Assembly (NCBI GenBank): GCA_030680415.1
Contig: JAUXVE010000007.1
Location: 1 to 54,830 of the forward strand
DNA from: Rubrivivax sp.
GTDB taxonomy: Bacteria; Pseudomonadota; Gammaproteobacteria; Burkholderiales; Burkholderiaceae_C
Length of the DNA: 54,830 nucleotides
Reading direction: 5' to 3'
Shown: positions 8,925-20,144 of the stretch, in pieces
Layout: each line of letters starts with the position of its first letter
How positions within the stretch are numbered: the stretch's first letter is position 1
Made by a program: the position numbers and the translations under genes
Notes under the pieces: generated by a model
What the model was told of the DNA's origin: nothing
Databases searched by the model: none
Seen by the model: the letters and a program-made list of their open reading frames with translations, nothing else

Positions 8925-9496
8925 TCGGCCGGCTCAACGGTACGCTGGTCGACAAGTCGCCTCCCACGTTGGTGCTGGACGTGCACGGCGTGGGCTATGA
9001 AGTCGACGTGCCGATGAGCACCTTCTACAACCTGCCCGCGCTCGGCGCGACGGTGACGCTGCTGACCCACTTCGTGGTGCGCGAGGACGCGCAACTGCTG
9101 TACGGCTTTCTCACCGCGCCCGAGCGCTCGACCTTTCGCGATCTGGTCAAGATCAGCGGCGTCGGCCCGCGTACGGCGCTGGCCATCCTGTCGGGCCTGA
9201 GCGTGGCCGAGCTCGGCGCGGCCGTCAGTCGGCAGGACAGCGCGCGCCTGGTCAAGGTGCCGGGCATCGGCAGGAAGACGGCCGAGCGACTGCTGCTGGA
9301 ACTCAAGGGCAAGCTCGGCGCCGACCTCGGCGCGCCGGCCGCCGGCGCCTTGAGCGAAGCGCAGGGCGACATTGCGCAGGCGCTGCAGGCACTGGGCTAC
9401 AACGAGCGCGAGGCGCAGGCCGCGCTCAAGGCGCTGCCACCCGACGTGGGCGTCAGCGACGGCATCAAGCTGGCGCTGAAGGCGCTGAACAAGTAG
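8921..9496 (+). CDS. ruvA: Holliday junction branch migration protein RuvA
   Basis: A 191-residue protein of typical RuvA length, beginning [12 protein letters not shown]. It has the N-terminal OB-fold ([10 protein letters not shown]), two helix-hairpin-helix motifs ([16 protein letters not shown] and [16 protein letters not shown]) and a C-terminal domain ending [13 protein letters not shown] and [11 protein letters not shown], which contacts RuvB. It binds four-way DNA junctions as a tetramer. It is translationally coupled to the upstream thioredoxin-like gene by an ATGA overlap. Neither ruvB nor ruvC is adjacent in this window. Confidence 0.97.
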   Translation: MIGRLNGTLVDKSPPTLVLDVHGVGYEVDVPMSTFYNLPALGATVTLLTHFVVREDAQLLYGFLTAPERSTFRDLVKISGVGPRTALAILSGLSVAELGAAVSRQDSARLVKVPGIGRKTAERLLLELKGKLGADLGAPAAGALSEAQGDIAQALQALGYNEREAQAALKALPPDVGVSDGIKLALKALNK

Positions 9497-9605
9497 CCGC
9501 AGCACGACCTGGCACGGGGCACGGCCCGGGTGCGCCAGGCACCCCCTGGCGATGCGCTGGTCCGTTCGCTGTCCTGTCCTTCGGCTGCGCCGGCCCGTCG
9601 GGCTT

Positions 9606-10061
9606 TCAGTGCTTGTGTTCCGTCGCCGGCATGGCGGCGCGCGTCATCACCTTGACCTCGACCTTCACCTCGCCGGCCTTCTCGAAGCGCAGCGTGAGCG
9701 GGAAGGTGGCGCCGTTGTTCAGCGTCTGCGTCAGACCGATGAACATGACATGCAGGCCGCCGGGTTTGAGCTCCACGGTCTGGCCGGCCGGGATGTCGAT
9801 GGCCTCCACCTGCCGCATGCGCATCACGTTGCCGTCCATCTGCATGGTGTGCAGTTCCACGGTCTTGGACACCGGGGCGCTGGCTGACAGCAGCCGGTCG
9901 GCGGTGGGGCTGGTGATCTTCAGGAAGCCACCCCCGCCGGCCTGGCCGGCGACGGTGGGGCGGGCCCAGGCGTCTTCGACCTTGGGGGCGGTCTGGGCAC
10001 TGGCGGTGAGAGCCAGCAGCGTGGCGGCGGCGGCGATGAGGGTACGACGAACGGTGTTCAT
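9606..10061 (-). CDS. periplasmic copper chaperone PCu(A)C
   Basis: A 151-residue protein with a signal peptide (cleavage near TASAQ) and the PCu(A)C fold. The copper-ligand motif is visible as HTMQMDGNVMRMRQVE followed by GGLHVMFIGL, that is H(M)x10Mx21HxM type, plus a His-containing tail (TEHKH). The family delivers Cu(I) to the CuA/CuB sites of haem-copper oxidases. It lies downstream of the DUF2946 gene on the same strand, a pairing commonly seen in copper loci. The 109 bases between its stop and ruvA contain nothing I recognise. Confidence 0.92.
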   Translation of the reverse strand: MNTVRRTLIAAAATLLALTASAQTAPKVEDAWARPTVAGQAGGGGFLKITSPTADRLLSASAPVSKTVELHTMQMDGNVMRMRQVEAIDIPAGQTVELKPGGLHVMFIGLTQTLNNGATFPLTLRFEKAGEVKVEVKVMTRAAMPATEHKH

Positions 10062-10190
10062 GGGTGTTCCTGGATGTCTGGACGGCAGGGTGCGGGCGGC
10101 CGCGCGGCGCGCCGCAGGATGGCGTCGCGCGCACGGTCGTGAAGGGGCGGGCCGGCCGCTGTGCCAGTGGCGCGGCGGCGGGGCCAGGGC

Positions 10191-10580
10191 TCAGGCCAGC
10201 GTCGGCGGCGCACGCGGCTGCGCGTGCGTCCAGGGCGCCGATTTCGCCGGCGCCAGCCGGTCGCCGCGGGGGGCCAAGGCGCCTGCCCGCGGCGCGGGAT
10301 ACGCTGCCAGTGGTGCCGGTGGCGGGCCTATGGAGCCCGCCGCATGGGCGCAGTAGGGACAGTCCTCGAATGTGCCCGTAGCCGGCATGTTGCCTTTGCC
10401 TGCCGGCAACTCGCCCACCACGACGCGGGACAGGCCGCGCACGGTGCAAACCTCGGCCCAGCTGCTGGTGCCGCCGGCCCAGGCCAGCGCGTGCGATACC
10501 GCCGGCAGCAGACCCAGGCCCAGCATCGCGACGAGGGCGAGCCAGGTGAGCGGGCGGAGCCGGCGGCGCAAGGTCTGCAT
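10191..10580 (-). CDS. DUF2946 family protein
   Basis: A 129-residue protein starting MQTLRRRLRPLTW. One N-terminal hydrophobic segment (LALVAMLGLGLLPAVSHALA) is followed by the DUF2946 signature EDCPYCAHAAG (CxxC). The C-terminus is Pro/Ala rich. Members are exported and often lie beside copper genes; a metal-related role is inferred from this and from the PCu(A)C gene downstream. The group II intron remnant ends only about three bases before its ATG, so the gene has lost its native upstream region and has no recognisable ribosome site. Confidence 0.7.
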   Translation of the reverse strand: MQTLRRRLRPLTWLALVAMLGLGLLPAVSHALAWAGGTSSWAEVCTVRGLSRVVVGELPAGKGNMPATGTFEDCPYCAHAAGSIGPPPAPLAAYPAPRAGALAPRGDRLAPAKSAPWTHAQPRAPPTLA

Positions 10581-10582
10581 TG

Positions 10583-11496
10583 GTAGACGTTGGCTCTTAG
10601 ACGGCCCGAAAGCCGGGTTCAGAGCCAACGCCCCCGTTCAAACCGTGCGTGCGGATTTCCCGCACACGGCTTACCAGTGGCCGTCGGCGCACAGCATTGT
10701 GCGGCCCTGCTCCATTGAGCAGAGGCTGCACCGGGTAGTAAACGGCATTGCATGTCACTTGCAGGTCGTCACGCCCGCAAGGAGGGTCCTGCACATGCAC
10801 CCGCCCACCCGGTGCCCGCTTGGCTGCGGCCCAGAGCTGCCTTTGCAGTTGTCGCACGTTCTCGCATGGCTTATCGCCACCGGGGTCGTTAGGTCCGGTC
10901 GAGCCGGCCATTCCCTTGCGCTTACCCGCTCCATCAGCATGACCACCGCAGGGACCCTTCCCTCCAGCCGCGTTATGCCGCACGGCCTTCGCGGGTCCGG
11001 CTTGCGCCTCGCCCAGCGGTACTACGATCCCCTCGGACTCCCGCTGCACACGACTCGACTTCGCCTTGGGCTTATACGAGCTCATCTGCCCTGACAAGGG
11101 CCGCGCAGACGGGCCTCTCACGTTCCACACCTGTCCTTGCACACGTGCTGCGCCCCCTACCCCGCCGCAGCCACCAGCGCGCTTCGGTCCTCGCGCCAGC
11201 GGTGTTGCCTTCGCCGTGAGATGAGCGGCTCGGCCTGCGGGTTGTAAATCTGTCGAGGCTGCAGGCTTCACTTCATGTTGCGGCCCGCGTGCTTGCTCCC
11301 CGCTGCGCGACTTGCGCCGCCTCACGGGCTTTTGACACCCCGCTCGGGCACAGAGGTCTCCCTCCACTACCTGGGGCCTGCTACCCGGCGCACCGACGCC
11401 TACCGGGACGGGACTCTCACCCGTTGGAGTGGCGCAGCAAGTCAAGGCAGTTCCTCCCCCCTCAGGGATCAGTCCTTTCTCAACGTCACGACGCAC
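10583..11496 (-). mobile_element. truncated group II intron (internal deletion of the reverse transcriptase)
   Basis: On the minus strand this begins with a GTGCG-type 5' end at 11496 and continues through domain-I-like structured sequence. An intron-protein start codon lies at 11085 (MSSYKPKAKSSRVQRESEG, then VRQLQRQLWAAAKRAP), which matches the usual N-terminus of this intron protein family. The frame then breaks off near 10800, losing essentially all of the reverse transcriptase, maturase and endonuclease. Domain V is intact at 10640-10672 (AGCCGTGTGCGGG stem, GAAA-type loop, CCGCACGCACGGTTT). A domain-VI stem follows (CGTTGGCTCT paired with AGAGCCAACG). The 3' end is placed at about 10583. 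With no protein it cannot move by itself; splicing in trans is untested. Confidence 0.85.
10640..10672 (-). ncRNA. group II intron domain V
   Basis: A 33-base hairpin with the catalytic AGC at its 5' side and a terminal GAAA-like loop, matching the canonical bacterial domain V in length and sequence. It is followed by the domain VI stem at about 10588-10633. Its integrity shows that the ribozyme core may still fold even though the encoded protein has been deleted. Confidence 0.8.
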
Positions 11497-11543
11497 CATG
11501 GGCGCAGTGTAGGATGCCGATCGACCTTTCAAGGATCCCCGCC

Positions 11544-12002
11544 ATGACCGTCAAGGACCGCCTGCAAGCCCTGGACATCACGCTGCCGCCGGTGGCAGTG
11601 CCTGCCGCCGCCTACGTGCCTTTCGTGCGCAGCGGCAAGCTGGTCTTCATCTCCGGCCACATCGCCAGGAAGGACGGCAAGCCCTGGGTCGGCCAGCTCG
11701 GGCTGACGATGGCCACCGCGGAAGGCCGCGATGCCGCGCGCGCCATCGCTGTCGACCTGCTGAGCACGCTGCAGGCCGCCGCCGGCGACCTGGCCCGCGT
11801 CAAGCGCATCGTCAAGGTGCTGAGCCTGGTCAACAGCGCACCCGACTTCACCGAGCACCATCTGGTGACCAACGGCTGCAGCGAGCTGATGGTGGATGTC
11901 TTCGGCGCCGAGATCGGTGCGCACGCACGCAGCGCCTTCGGCGTCGCCCAGTTGCCGATGGGCGCCTGCGTCGAGATCGAGCTGATCGCCGAGCTCGAAT
12001 GA
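11544..12002 (+). CDS. RidA/YjgF family protein
   Basis: A 152-residue protein of the RidA (YjgF/YER057c/UK114) superfamily, with GKLVFISGHIARKDGKP, the AAGDLARVKRIVKVLSLVNS segment and the C-terminal signature RSAFGVAQLPMGACVEIELIAEL. It matches the longer subgroup rather than canonical 128-residue RidA. Such proteins hydrolyse reactive enamine/imine intermediates or have related roles. The ribosome site AAGGAT lies seven bases before the ATG. The intron's 5' end lies about 48 bases upstream on the other strand. The stop overlaps the dsbB start (ATGA). Confidence 0.9.
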   Translation: MTVKDRLQALDITLPPVAVPAAAYVPFVRSGKLVFISGHIARKDGKPWVGQLGLTMATAEGRDAARAIAVDLLSTLQAAAGDLARVKRIVKVLSLVNSAPDFTEHHLVTNGCSELMVDVFGAEIGAHARSAFGVAQLPMGACVEIELIAELE

Positions 12003-12493
12003 CGCCGGTCTTCAGCAACACCCGTCTGCTCATCGCCGGGTTCCTGTTGCCGCTGGCCGCGGTGGGCACCGCCCTGGTGACGCAGCATGTCTTCGAGATG
12101 CAGCCCTGCCCCTGGTGCGTGCTGCAGCGGCTGATCTTCGTCGCCATCTCGCTGTCGGCGCTGCTCGGGCTGGCCGGGCAGATGCTGCGCGTGGTGATCG
12201 TCAGGCGCATCGGTGCCGCCCTGATGGGCCTGCTGGCGCTGAGCGGCATTACCGCGGCGCTGTGGCAGCACTTCGTGGCGGCGGCCAGTGTCTCGTGCGA
12301 CCTGACACTGGCCGACCGCATCGTCGGCGGCATCGGCGTCGATGCCCTGTGGCCCCAGGTCTTTGCCGCCTATGCCAGCTGTGCCGACGCCGCGGCCAAG
12401 CTGCTGGGCGTGCCCTACGAGTTCTACAGCCTGACGCTGTTCGTCGCCCTGGCGGCGCTGGCCGCAGTGCTGCTGTTGCGACGGCGGGGCTGA
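11999..12493 (+). CDS. dsbB: disulfide bond formation protein DsbB
   Basis: A 164-residue membrane protein with four hydrophobic segments. The first periplasmic cysteine pair is CPWC (residues 37 and 40, MQPCPWCVLQR), and the second pair lies in the larger loop (SVSCDLTL and YASCADAA). DsbB reoxidises DsbA and passes electrons to quinone. It overlaps the RidA-like gene by ATGA. The window contains another redox protein (the TlpA-like one) but no dsbA beside it. Confidence 0.95.
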   Translation: MTPVFSNTRLLIAGFLLPLAAVGTALVTQHVFEMQPCPWCVLQRLIFVAISLSALLGLAGQMLRVVIVRRIGAALMGLLALSGITAALWQHFVAAASVSCDLTLADRIVGGIGVDALWPQVFAAYASCADAAAKLLGVPYEFYSLTLFVALAALAAVLLLRRRG

Positions 12494-12527
12494 GCGCCGC
12501 GCAGCGCCAACGGCACAGCGCGCCAGC

Positions 12528-13579
<1,052 letters not shown>

Positions 13580-13583
<4 letters not shown>

Positions 13584-15418
13584 CGCACTTTCTCCCGTCT
13601 GGGCGCCACGGCAATCACGTGCACCTGGCGCGTGATGGCCTGCGCGATGAAGCGCGCCGTGATCGGCGTGCCGTCGTAGTGCAGCACCGGCGTCAGCGCG
13701 GCGGGGTCGAGTTCGAGTTCGTTGATGAGCAGCGTACGCATCTGCGCGTCGCGGTTCTGCTCGACGATGAAGACATGGTCGTGAGCGTCGATGAACTCGG
13801 CCACGCTGGCCGCGAAGGGGTAGGCGCGCAGCCGCATCGCGTCGAGGTGGATACCCGCTTCGGCCAGCACCTCCAGCGCTTCGTCCATGGCCGGCGCGGT
13901 GGAGCCGAAATACAGCACGCCCAGGCGCGAGCGCCTGGCCGCCGCGCGCACCTCGGGCGCCGGCACCAGCGCCGCCGCGGTGGCGAACTTCTTCAGCAGG
14001 CGCTGCACGTTGTACAGGTAGTCGGGGCCGGCCTCGGAGTATTGCGCGTAGGCGTCGCGCGTGGTGCCGCGCGTAAAGTAGGCGCCCAGGCTCGGGTGCG
14101 TGCCGGGCAGCGTGCGCCAGGGGATGCCGTCGCCGTCGACGTCCTTGTAGCGGCCGAAGTCGCGGCCGGCCTCCAGCTCCGCCGCGCTCATCACCTTGCC
14201 GCGGTCGTAGCGGCGCGATTCGTCCCAATCGAAGGGCGCGCTCAGGCGCTGGTTCATGCCGATGTCGAGGTCGGTCATCACGAACACCGGCGTCTGCAGG
14301 CGGTCGGCGAGGTCCAGCGCGGTGGCCGCAAACTCGAAGCACTCGGCCGGGTCCTGCGGCAGCAGCATCACGTGCCTGGTGTCGCCGTGCGAGGCGTAGG
14401 CCGTGCTCAGCAGGTCGGCCTGCTGCGTGCGCGTGGGCATGCCGGTGGACGGGCCGCCGCGCTGCACGTTGATGATCGTCACCGGGATCTCGGCGAAGTA
14501 GGCCAGGCCGATGAATTCGGTCATCAGCGACACGCCCGGCCCCGAGGTGGCGGTGAAGGCGCGCGCGCCGTTCCAGCCCGCGCCGACGACCATGCCGATG
14601 GAAGCGATCTCGTCTTCGGCCTGCACGATGGCGTAGCGCGCCGCGCCGCTGACCGGGTCGTGGCGCAGCTTCTTGCAGTAGGCCTGGAAGGCCTCGGCCA
14701 CCGACGACGAAGGCGTGATCGGATACCAGGCGCAGACCGTGGCGCCGCCGTAGACGCAGCCCAGCGCCGCCGCGGTGTTGCCGTCGACGAAGATGCGCTC
14801 GCCCACCGTGTCGGCGCGGCGCACGCGCAGGCCGATCGGCGGCTTGAGGTGTTCGCGCGCGAAGCTGGCGCCGGCCTGCAGCGCGCGCACGTTCGACTCG
14901 AGCAAACGCTCCTTGCCCTTGTATTGTTCGGTGAACAGGCCCTCGATGACCGCGGTGTCGATCTCCATCAGCACCGCCAGCGCGCCCAGCACCATGATGT
15001 TCTTGAACAGCGTGCGCTGGCGCGTGTCTTCGTAGGTGGCGTTGCAGATCGCGGTCACCGGCATGCCGATCACCATGATGTCGTCGCGGAAGGCCGAAGC
15101 CGGCAGCGGCCGCGTGCTGTCGTAGAAGAGGTAGCCGCCGGACTCGATCTCGGCCACGTCCTGGTCCCAGGTCTGCGGATTCATCGCCACCATCATGTCG
15201 ATGCCGCCGCGCCGGCCCAGCCAGCCGCGGGCGCTCACCCGCACCTCGTACCAGGTCGGCAGGCCCTGGATGTTGCTGGGGAAGATGTTGCGCGGACTCA
15301 CCGCCACGCCCAGGCGCAGGATGGCCTTGGCGAACAACTCGTTGGCCGACGCCGAACCCGAACCGTTGACGTTGGCGAACTTGACGACGAAGTCGTTGAC
15401 GGACTGGATGCGCTTCAT
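13580..15418 (-). CDS. korA: 2-oxoacid:acceptor oxidoreductase, fused gamma-alpha subunit
   Basis: 612 residues. The N-terminal part (about 1-195) is the gamma domain (ANVNGSGSASANELFAKAI, GGIDMMVAMNPQTW). The rest is the alpha domain, with the pyrimidine-binding signature AWYPITPSSSVAEAF, ATSGPGVSLMTEFIGLA and RGGPSTGMPTRTQQADLL. The frame is open further upstream to 17275, but that part is a shadow of the gene before it. The true start is the ATG at 15418, which overlaps korC by four bases. Gamma-alpha fusions with a separate beta subunit are the common KorAB architecture. Confidence 0.9.
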
Positions 15419-17253
15419 GACTCGGCCCCCACGCGGCGCTCGCGCGGCGTGCTGTCGCGGCAGGCCGGCCCCGCCATCGTGGTGTTGAAGAGGAACTTCT
15501 GCATGTCCCAGGCGCCGGTGGGGCAGCGCTCGGCGCACAGGCCGCAGTGCAGGCAGACGTCTTCGTCCTTGACCATCACGCGGTGCGTCTTCAGCGGCCC
15601 GCTCAGGTACAGGTCCTGCGTGGTGTTGGTCGCCGGCGCCTTCAGTCGCGCGCGCAATTCGGCCTCTTCGCCGTTGTCGGTGAAGGTGATGCAGTCCATC
15701 GGGCAGATGTCGACGCAGGCGTCGCACTCGATGCACAGCTTGTCGGTGAAGACCGTCTGCACGTCGCAGTTCAGGCAGCGCTCGGCCTCCTTGAAGGCGG
15801 TGGCGGCGTCGAAGCCGAGTTCGACCTCGACCTTGATGCTGGACAGCGCGATCTCGGCCGCCGCCCACGGCACCTTGAAGCGCGTGTCGTCGGAAGGCGC
15901 GTTGTGGTAGCTCCACTCGTGGATGCCCATCTTCTGCGACATCAGGTTGACGTGCGGCGGCGGCCGGCGGCGCACGTCTTCGCCGTGCAGGAAGCGGTCG
16001 ATCGACACCGCCGCTTCGTGGCCGTGGGCCACCGCGGTGATGATGTTCTTGGGGCCGAAGGCGGCGTCGCCGCCGAAGAAGACACGCGGCAGGCTGGACT
16101 GGAGCGACAGCGCGTCGAGCACCGGCAGGCCCGCGTCGCTGAAGTCGATGCCGCAGTCGCGCTCGATCCAAGGGAAGGCGTTTTCCTGCCCCACGGCCAC
16201 CAGCACCTCGTCGCAGTCGAAGCTCACGTCGGGTTCGCCGGTGGGCACCAGGCGGCGCCGGCCGTTCGCGTCGAACACCGGCTGCACGACCTGGAAGCGC
16301 ATGCCGACGAGACGCCCGCCTTGGTGCAGGTAGGCCAGCGGCACGTGGCAGTTGATGATCGGGATGCCCTCGTGCATGGCATCTTCCTTCTCCCACGGCG
16401 AGGCCTTCATCTCGTCGAAGCCCGAGCGCACGATGACCTTCACGTCGTCGGCGCCGAGCCGGCGCGCCGAACGGCAGCAGTCCATCGCCGTGTTGCCGCC
16501 ACCGAGCACGATGAGGCGCTTGCCGACCTGCGTGACATGGCCGAAGGACACCGAGGCCAGCCAGTCGATGCCGATGTGGATGGCCGCGGCGGCCTCCCGG
16601 CGGCCCGGCAGGTCGAGGTCGCGGCCGCGCGGTGCGCCGCAGCCCACGAAGACGGCGTCCCAGGGTTCGGCCAGCAGGGCCTGCATCGAGTCGATGCGCT
16701 GGCCGCCGCGGAACTCCACGCCCAGGCCGAGGATGTAGCCCACCTCTTCGTCGATGACGCGTTCGGGCAGCCGGAAGCGCGGGATCTGGCTCCACATGAA
16801 GCCGCCGGCCTTGGCCTCGCCGTCGAACACCGTGACCGCGTAGCCCTGCGCCGCGAGGTCGCGCGCCACCGTCAGCGAAGCCGGCCCGGCACCGACGCAG
16901 GCGACCTTCTTGCCGTTGGACGCCTTGGCGCGCGGGATCATCGCGCGCACCTCGTCGCCCTTCATGTCGGCGGCGACGCGCTTCAGGCGGCAGATCGCCA
17001 CCGGCTCGGGCTTCTCCGCATTCTTCTCCTCGACGCGGCCGCGCCGGCAGGCCGGCTCGCACGGCCGGTCGCAGGTGCGCCCGAGGATGCCGGGGAAGAC
17101 GTTGCTGTACCAGTTGACCATGTAGGCGTCGTCGTAACGACCCTGCGCGATTAGCCGGATGTATTCGGGGACGGGGGTGTGGGCGGGGCACGCCCATTGG
17201 CAATCGACGACTTGGTGGAAGTAGGCTGGGTCGCTCAGGTCGGTAGGCCGCAC
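15415..17253 (-). CDS. korC: FAD/NAD(P) and FeS subunit of 2-oxoacid oxidoreductase (GltD-like)
   Basis: 612 residues. An N-terminal cysteine cluster (CQWACPAHTPV, CDRPCEPACRRG) is followed by two dinucleotide folds (VACVGAGPASLTVA and LIVLGGGNTAMDCC), a GGDAAFGPKNI FAD motif, and two C-terminal [4Fe-4S] motifs (CIECDACVDICPMDC and CLHCGLCAERCPTG). This is the glutamate-synthase small-subunit architecture with added ferredoxin domains, as in KorC of Thauera aromatica, where it lets the enzyme use NAD(P)+. A frame from 17286 is possible, but the GTG at 17253 has a GGAG site seven bases upstream. It is the first gene of the operon. Confidence 0.85.
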   Translation of the reverse strand: MRPTDLSDPAYFHQVVDCQWACPAHTPVPEYIRLIAQGRYDDAYMVNWYSNVFPGILGRTCDRPCEPACRRGRVEEKNAEKPEPVAICRLKRVAADMKGDEVRAMIPRAKASNGKKVACVGAGPASLTVARDLAAQGYAVTVFDGEAKAGGFMWSQIPRFRLPERVIDEEVGYILGLGVEFRGGQRIDSMQALLAEPWDAVFVGCGAPRGRDLDLPGRREAAAAIHIGIDWLASVSFGHVTQVGKRLIVLGGGNTAMDCCRSARRLGADDVKVIVRSGFDEMKASPWEKEDAMHEGIPIINCHVPLAYLHQGGRLVGMRFQVVQPVFDANGRRRLVPTGEPDVSFDCDEVLVAVGQENAFPWIERDCGIDFSDAGLPVLDALSLQSSLPRVFFGGDAAFGPKNIITAVAHGHEAAVSIDRFLHGEDVRRRPPPHVNLMSQKMGIHEWSYHNAPSDDTRFKVPWAAAEIALSSIKVEVELGFDAATAFKEAERCLNCDVQTVFTDKLCIECDACVDICPMDCITFTDNGEEAELRARLKAPATNTTQDLYLSGPLKTHRVMVKDEDVCLHCGLCAERCPTGAWDMQKFLFNTTMAGPACRDSTPRERRVGAES

Positions 17254-17392
17254 GCGTTGTCTCCAGGCTGGGCACCGGTTCGGCACGTCGGGCGGCGTGA
17301 CGGTGGGCCCTGTCGTTGAGCGCGGCAGTCTACCCCCGTCATCGGACGACGGGCCACCGCCCTGCTGGTGCGCCTGTGGCCAGTGGTGTCAT

Positions 17393-19714
17393 CTATGCCG
17401 CAGCAAGCTGCAGCACCTTGACGAAGGCGTCCACCTTGCGCCCCTTGCGCGCACGGCGCCCGGCGTGCTGGGCCAGTGCGGCGCCCTTGAGCTCGTCCTG
17501 CCGCGGTTTGGCAGCGCGCCCGGTGCCGGCGACGAGCAGCCGATCCGCCAGCGTGGCCACGGCGATCAACGGCGTCTTCGCATCCACGTCCATCAGCGTC
17601 AAGCCCTTGCCGCCGTTGGCCTGCAGCTTGAGTTCGGCCAGTGGGAACACCAGCAGCCGGCCGTCCTGCGCCAGGCAGGCCACCTGCGTGTGCGCCGCCG
17701 CCACGGCCATCGGGGGCAGCAGGCGGCAGCCGTCGTCGAGGGTCAGGAAAGCCTTGCCGCCGCGGTTGCGGCCCAGCATATCGCCGGCCTGGGCCAGCAG
17801 CCCGAAGCCGCTGCTGTTGGCCAGCAGCAGCGTTGTCGCGGCAGCGCCGGCCCAGCAGTGCGCGACCTGGGTGCCGGGCTCGAGGTCGATCAGCGTCGTG
17901 ATCGGCACGCCGTCGCCGCGGCCGCCGGGCAGCAGCGACGCGGCCACGCTGTAGACGCGGCCGCTGCCCTTGGCTGCGGTGCCGAAGACGAGCAGCGTGT
18001 CCACCGAGCGGCAGGCGTAGGTGCCGTAGAGTGCGTCGCCGGGCTTGAAGGCCAGCGTCGCGGCGCCGACCTCGTGGCCCTTGAGCGCGCGCACCCAGCC
18101 CTTGGCGCTGACGACCACCGTCACCGGCTCGTCGACGACCTTCAGCTCGGCCAACACCTTCTTCTCTTCCTGCACCAGCGTGCGCCGGGCGTCGCCGTGG
18201 GCCTTGGCGTCGGCTTCGATCTCGCGCACGACCGTGCGCTTGAGCGCCGCCGGGCTGGCGAGGATCTCCTCGAGCCTGCCCTGCTGTTCGCGCTGCTCCT
18301 TGAGCTCCTGCTCGATGCGGATGGCCTCCAGCCGCGCCAGCTGGCGCAGGCGGATCTCGAGGATGTCCTCGGCCTGGCGGTCGCTCAAGGCGAAGCGTTC
18401 GATCAACGCCGCCTTGGGTTCGTCGGCGTTGCGGATGATGCGGATCACTTCGTCGATGTTCAGCAGCACCAGCTGCCGGCCTTCGAGCACGTGGATGCGG
18501 CCCTGCACCTTGTCCAGCCGGTGCTGCGTGCGGCGCTGCACGGTGGCCTGACGGAAGGCTATCCACTCGGCCAGCATCTGGCGCAGGCTCTTGGGCGTGG
18601 GCCGGCCGTCGCGGCCGACCATCGTCAGGTTGACCGGGGTGCTGGACTCCAGGCTGGTGTGCGCCAGCAGCGTGTGGATCAGCTCGGACTGCTCGACGCT
18701 GCGGCTCTTGGGCTCGAACACCAGGCGCACCGGCGCGTCCTTGTTCGACTCGTCGCGCACCGCGTCCAGCACCGCCAGCACGGCGGCCTTGAGCTGCACC
18801 TGCTCCTGGCTCAACGCCTTCTTGCCGGACTTGACCTTGGGGTTGGTCAGCTCCTCGATCTCTTCCAGCACCTTCTGCGTGCTCGTGCCCGGCGGCAGTT
18901 CGTTCACGACCAGCTGCCACTGGCCGCGCGCCAGGTCTTCGACGACCCAGCGCGCCCGCACCTTCAGGCTGCCGCGGCCCGTGCGGTAGGCGTCGCGGAT
19001 GTCGGCGGCCGGGCTGATGATCTGGCCGCCGCCGGGGAAGTCGGGCGCCGGCAGCAGCGCAAAGAGCTCGTCGTCGCTCAGCTTGTCGTTCTTCAGCAGC
19101 GCCACGGCGGCGGCGGCCACCTCGCCCAGGTTGTGGCTGGGGATCTCGGTGGCCAGGCCGACGGCGATGCCGCTGGCGCCGTTGAGCAGCACGAACGGCA
19201 GCCGCGCCGGCAATTGCCTGGGCTCTTCGGTCGAGCCGTCGTAGTTGGGCTGGAAGTCGACCGTGCCTTCGTCGATCTCGTCGAGCATCAGGCGGGCGAT
19301 GGGCGCCAGACGGGCTTCGGTGTAACGCATCGCCGCGGCGCCGTCGCCGTCGCGGCTGCCGAAGTTGCCCTGGCCGTCGACCAGCGGGTAGCGCTGGCTG
19401 AAACCCTGCGCCATGCGCACCAGCGCGTCGTAGGCGGCGGTGTCGCCGTGCGGGTGGTAGCGGCCGAGCACGTCGCCGACGACACGCGCGCTCTTCACAG
19501 GTTTGGCGCCGCCGGCGCCGCTGTAGGCCAGTCCCATGCGGAACATCGAATACAGGATGCGCCGCTGCACCGGCTTGTTGCCGTCGCAGACATCGGGCAG
19601 CGCGCGGCCCTTGACGACGCTGAGCGCGTATTCCAGGTAGGCCTGCTGGGCGTAGTCGGCCAGCGGCAGGGTTTCGGCGGGGTCGGCCGGCGGGGGATCG
19701 AAGAGGTCGGTCAT
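17393..19714 (-). CDS. parC: DNA topoisomerase IV subunit A
   Basis: A 773-residue ParC. The catalytic tyrosine is residue 131 ([12 protein letters not shown]), preceded by [13 protein letters not shown] and [19 protein letters not shown], where the quinolone-region positions are Thr and Asp instead of the Ser and Glu of E. coli. The breakage-reunion domain, coiled coil and a C-terminal beta-pinwheel ([23 protein letters not shown]) are all present. With ParE it decatenates chromosomes. It is separated from parE by two toxin-antitoxin pairs and a GNAT gene. Confidence 0.95.
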   Translation of the reverse strand: MTDLFDPPPADPAETLPLADYAQQAYLEYALSVVKGRALPDVCDGNKPVQRRILYSMFRMGLAYSGAGGAKPVKSARVVGDVLGRYHPHGDTAAYDALVRMAQGFSQRYPLVDGQGNFGSRDGDGAAAMRYTEARLAPIARLMLDEIDEGTVDFQPNYDGSTEEPRQLPARLPFVLLNGASGIAVGLATEIPSHNLGEVAAAAVALLKNDKLSDDELFALLPAPDFPGGGQIISPAADIRDAYRTGRGSLKVRARWVVEDLARGQWQLVVNELPPGTSTQKVLEEIEELTNPKVKSGKKALSQEQVQLKAAVLAVLDAVRDESNKDAPVRLVFEPKSRSVEQSELIHTLLAHTSLESSTPVNLTMVGRDGRPTPKSLRQMLAEWIAFRQATVQRRTQHRLDKVQGRIHVLEGRQLVLLNIDEVIRIIRNADEPKAALIERFALSDRQAEDILEIRLRQLARLEAIRIEQELKEQREQQGRLEEILASPAALKRTVVREIEADAKAHGDARRTLVQEEKKVLAELKVVDEPVTVVVSAKGWVRALKGHEVGAATLAFKPGDALYGTYACRSVDTLLVFGTAAKGSGRVYSVAASLLPGGRGDGVPITTLIDLEPGTQVAHCWAGAAATTLLLANSSGFGLLAQAGDMLGRNRGGKAFLTLDDGCRLLPPMAVAAAHTQVACLAQDGRLLVFPLAELKLQANGGKGLTLMDVDAKTPLIAVATLADRLLVAGTGRAAKPRQDELKGAALAQHAGRRARKGRKVDAFVKVLQLAAA

Positions 19715-19766
19715 GGAGATCGGGTGAGCGTGGCGAGGGTCGTCACGCGAAGGGGACAGGGTGGCT

Positions 19767-20144
19767 TCAGACCACGGTGACCAGAGGTGTATAGCGCGCC
19801 AGCGTGGCGTCGTGGGTCAACAACTGCATCGGTTCGCTGATGGCTTGCGCCACCAGCATGCGGTCGAAGGGGTCGCCGTGCAGGCGCGGCAAGCCGCGCA
19901 AGGCTGCGGCGTGGTCCCAGGTCATCGGCAACTGCAGCATGGCCGTTTCTCGCAGCCGCCTGTCCAGCAGGTCCGTGTCGACCTTCAGCTTACCCAGGCC
20001 GGCCTTGATGGAGGCCTCCCAGATCGACACGCTGCTGACATAAACCTGATCGGCGCCGTCGATGAGCCGGCGCGCCTGCGGACTGAGCTGCGAGGCGCCC
20101 TGCATCACCCACAACACGATGTGTGTATCCAGCAGCAGCCTCAC
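19767..20144 (-). CDS. VapC-type PIN domain toxin, module 1
   Basis: A 125-residue PIN ribonuclease starting [12 protein letters not shown]. Acidic catalytic residues are visible in [14 protein letters not shown] and [11 protein letters not shown], and the end is [11 protein letters not shown]. The GTG start at 20144 overlaps the antitoxin stop (GTGA). A longer frame from 20165 would run deep into the antitoxin gene and is not favoured. PIN toxins cut RNA, typically tRNA or rRNA, and are held inactive by the paired antitoxin. Confidence 0.88.
   Translation of the reverse strand: MRLLLDTHIVLWVMQGASQLSPQARRLIDGADQVYVSSVSIWEASIKAGLGKLKVDTDLLDRRLRETAMLQLPMTWDHAAALRGLPRLHGDPFDRMLVAQAISEPMQLLTHDATLARYTPLVTVV

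Noticed and set aside
10597..11532. 311-codon minus-strand frame covering the intron remnant
   Set aside because: It passes through structured ribozyme sequence. Only the part after 11085 corresponds to the start of an intron-encoded protein and it is truncated.
13619..17154. Two long plus-strand frames opposite korA and korC
   Set aside because: Both lie fully within recognised genes on the other strand and lack motifs; composition marks them as shadows.
17393..19714. Thr and Asp at the quinolone-resistance positions of ParC
   Set aside because: I recall these residues as natural in many Betaproteobacteria, so they are not evidence of acquired resistance.
17297..19780. 827-codon frame opposite parC
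   Set aside because: Antisense to parC over its whole length with no known domain.
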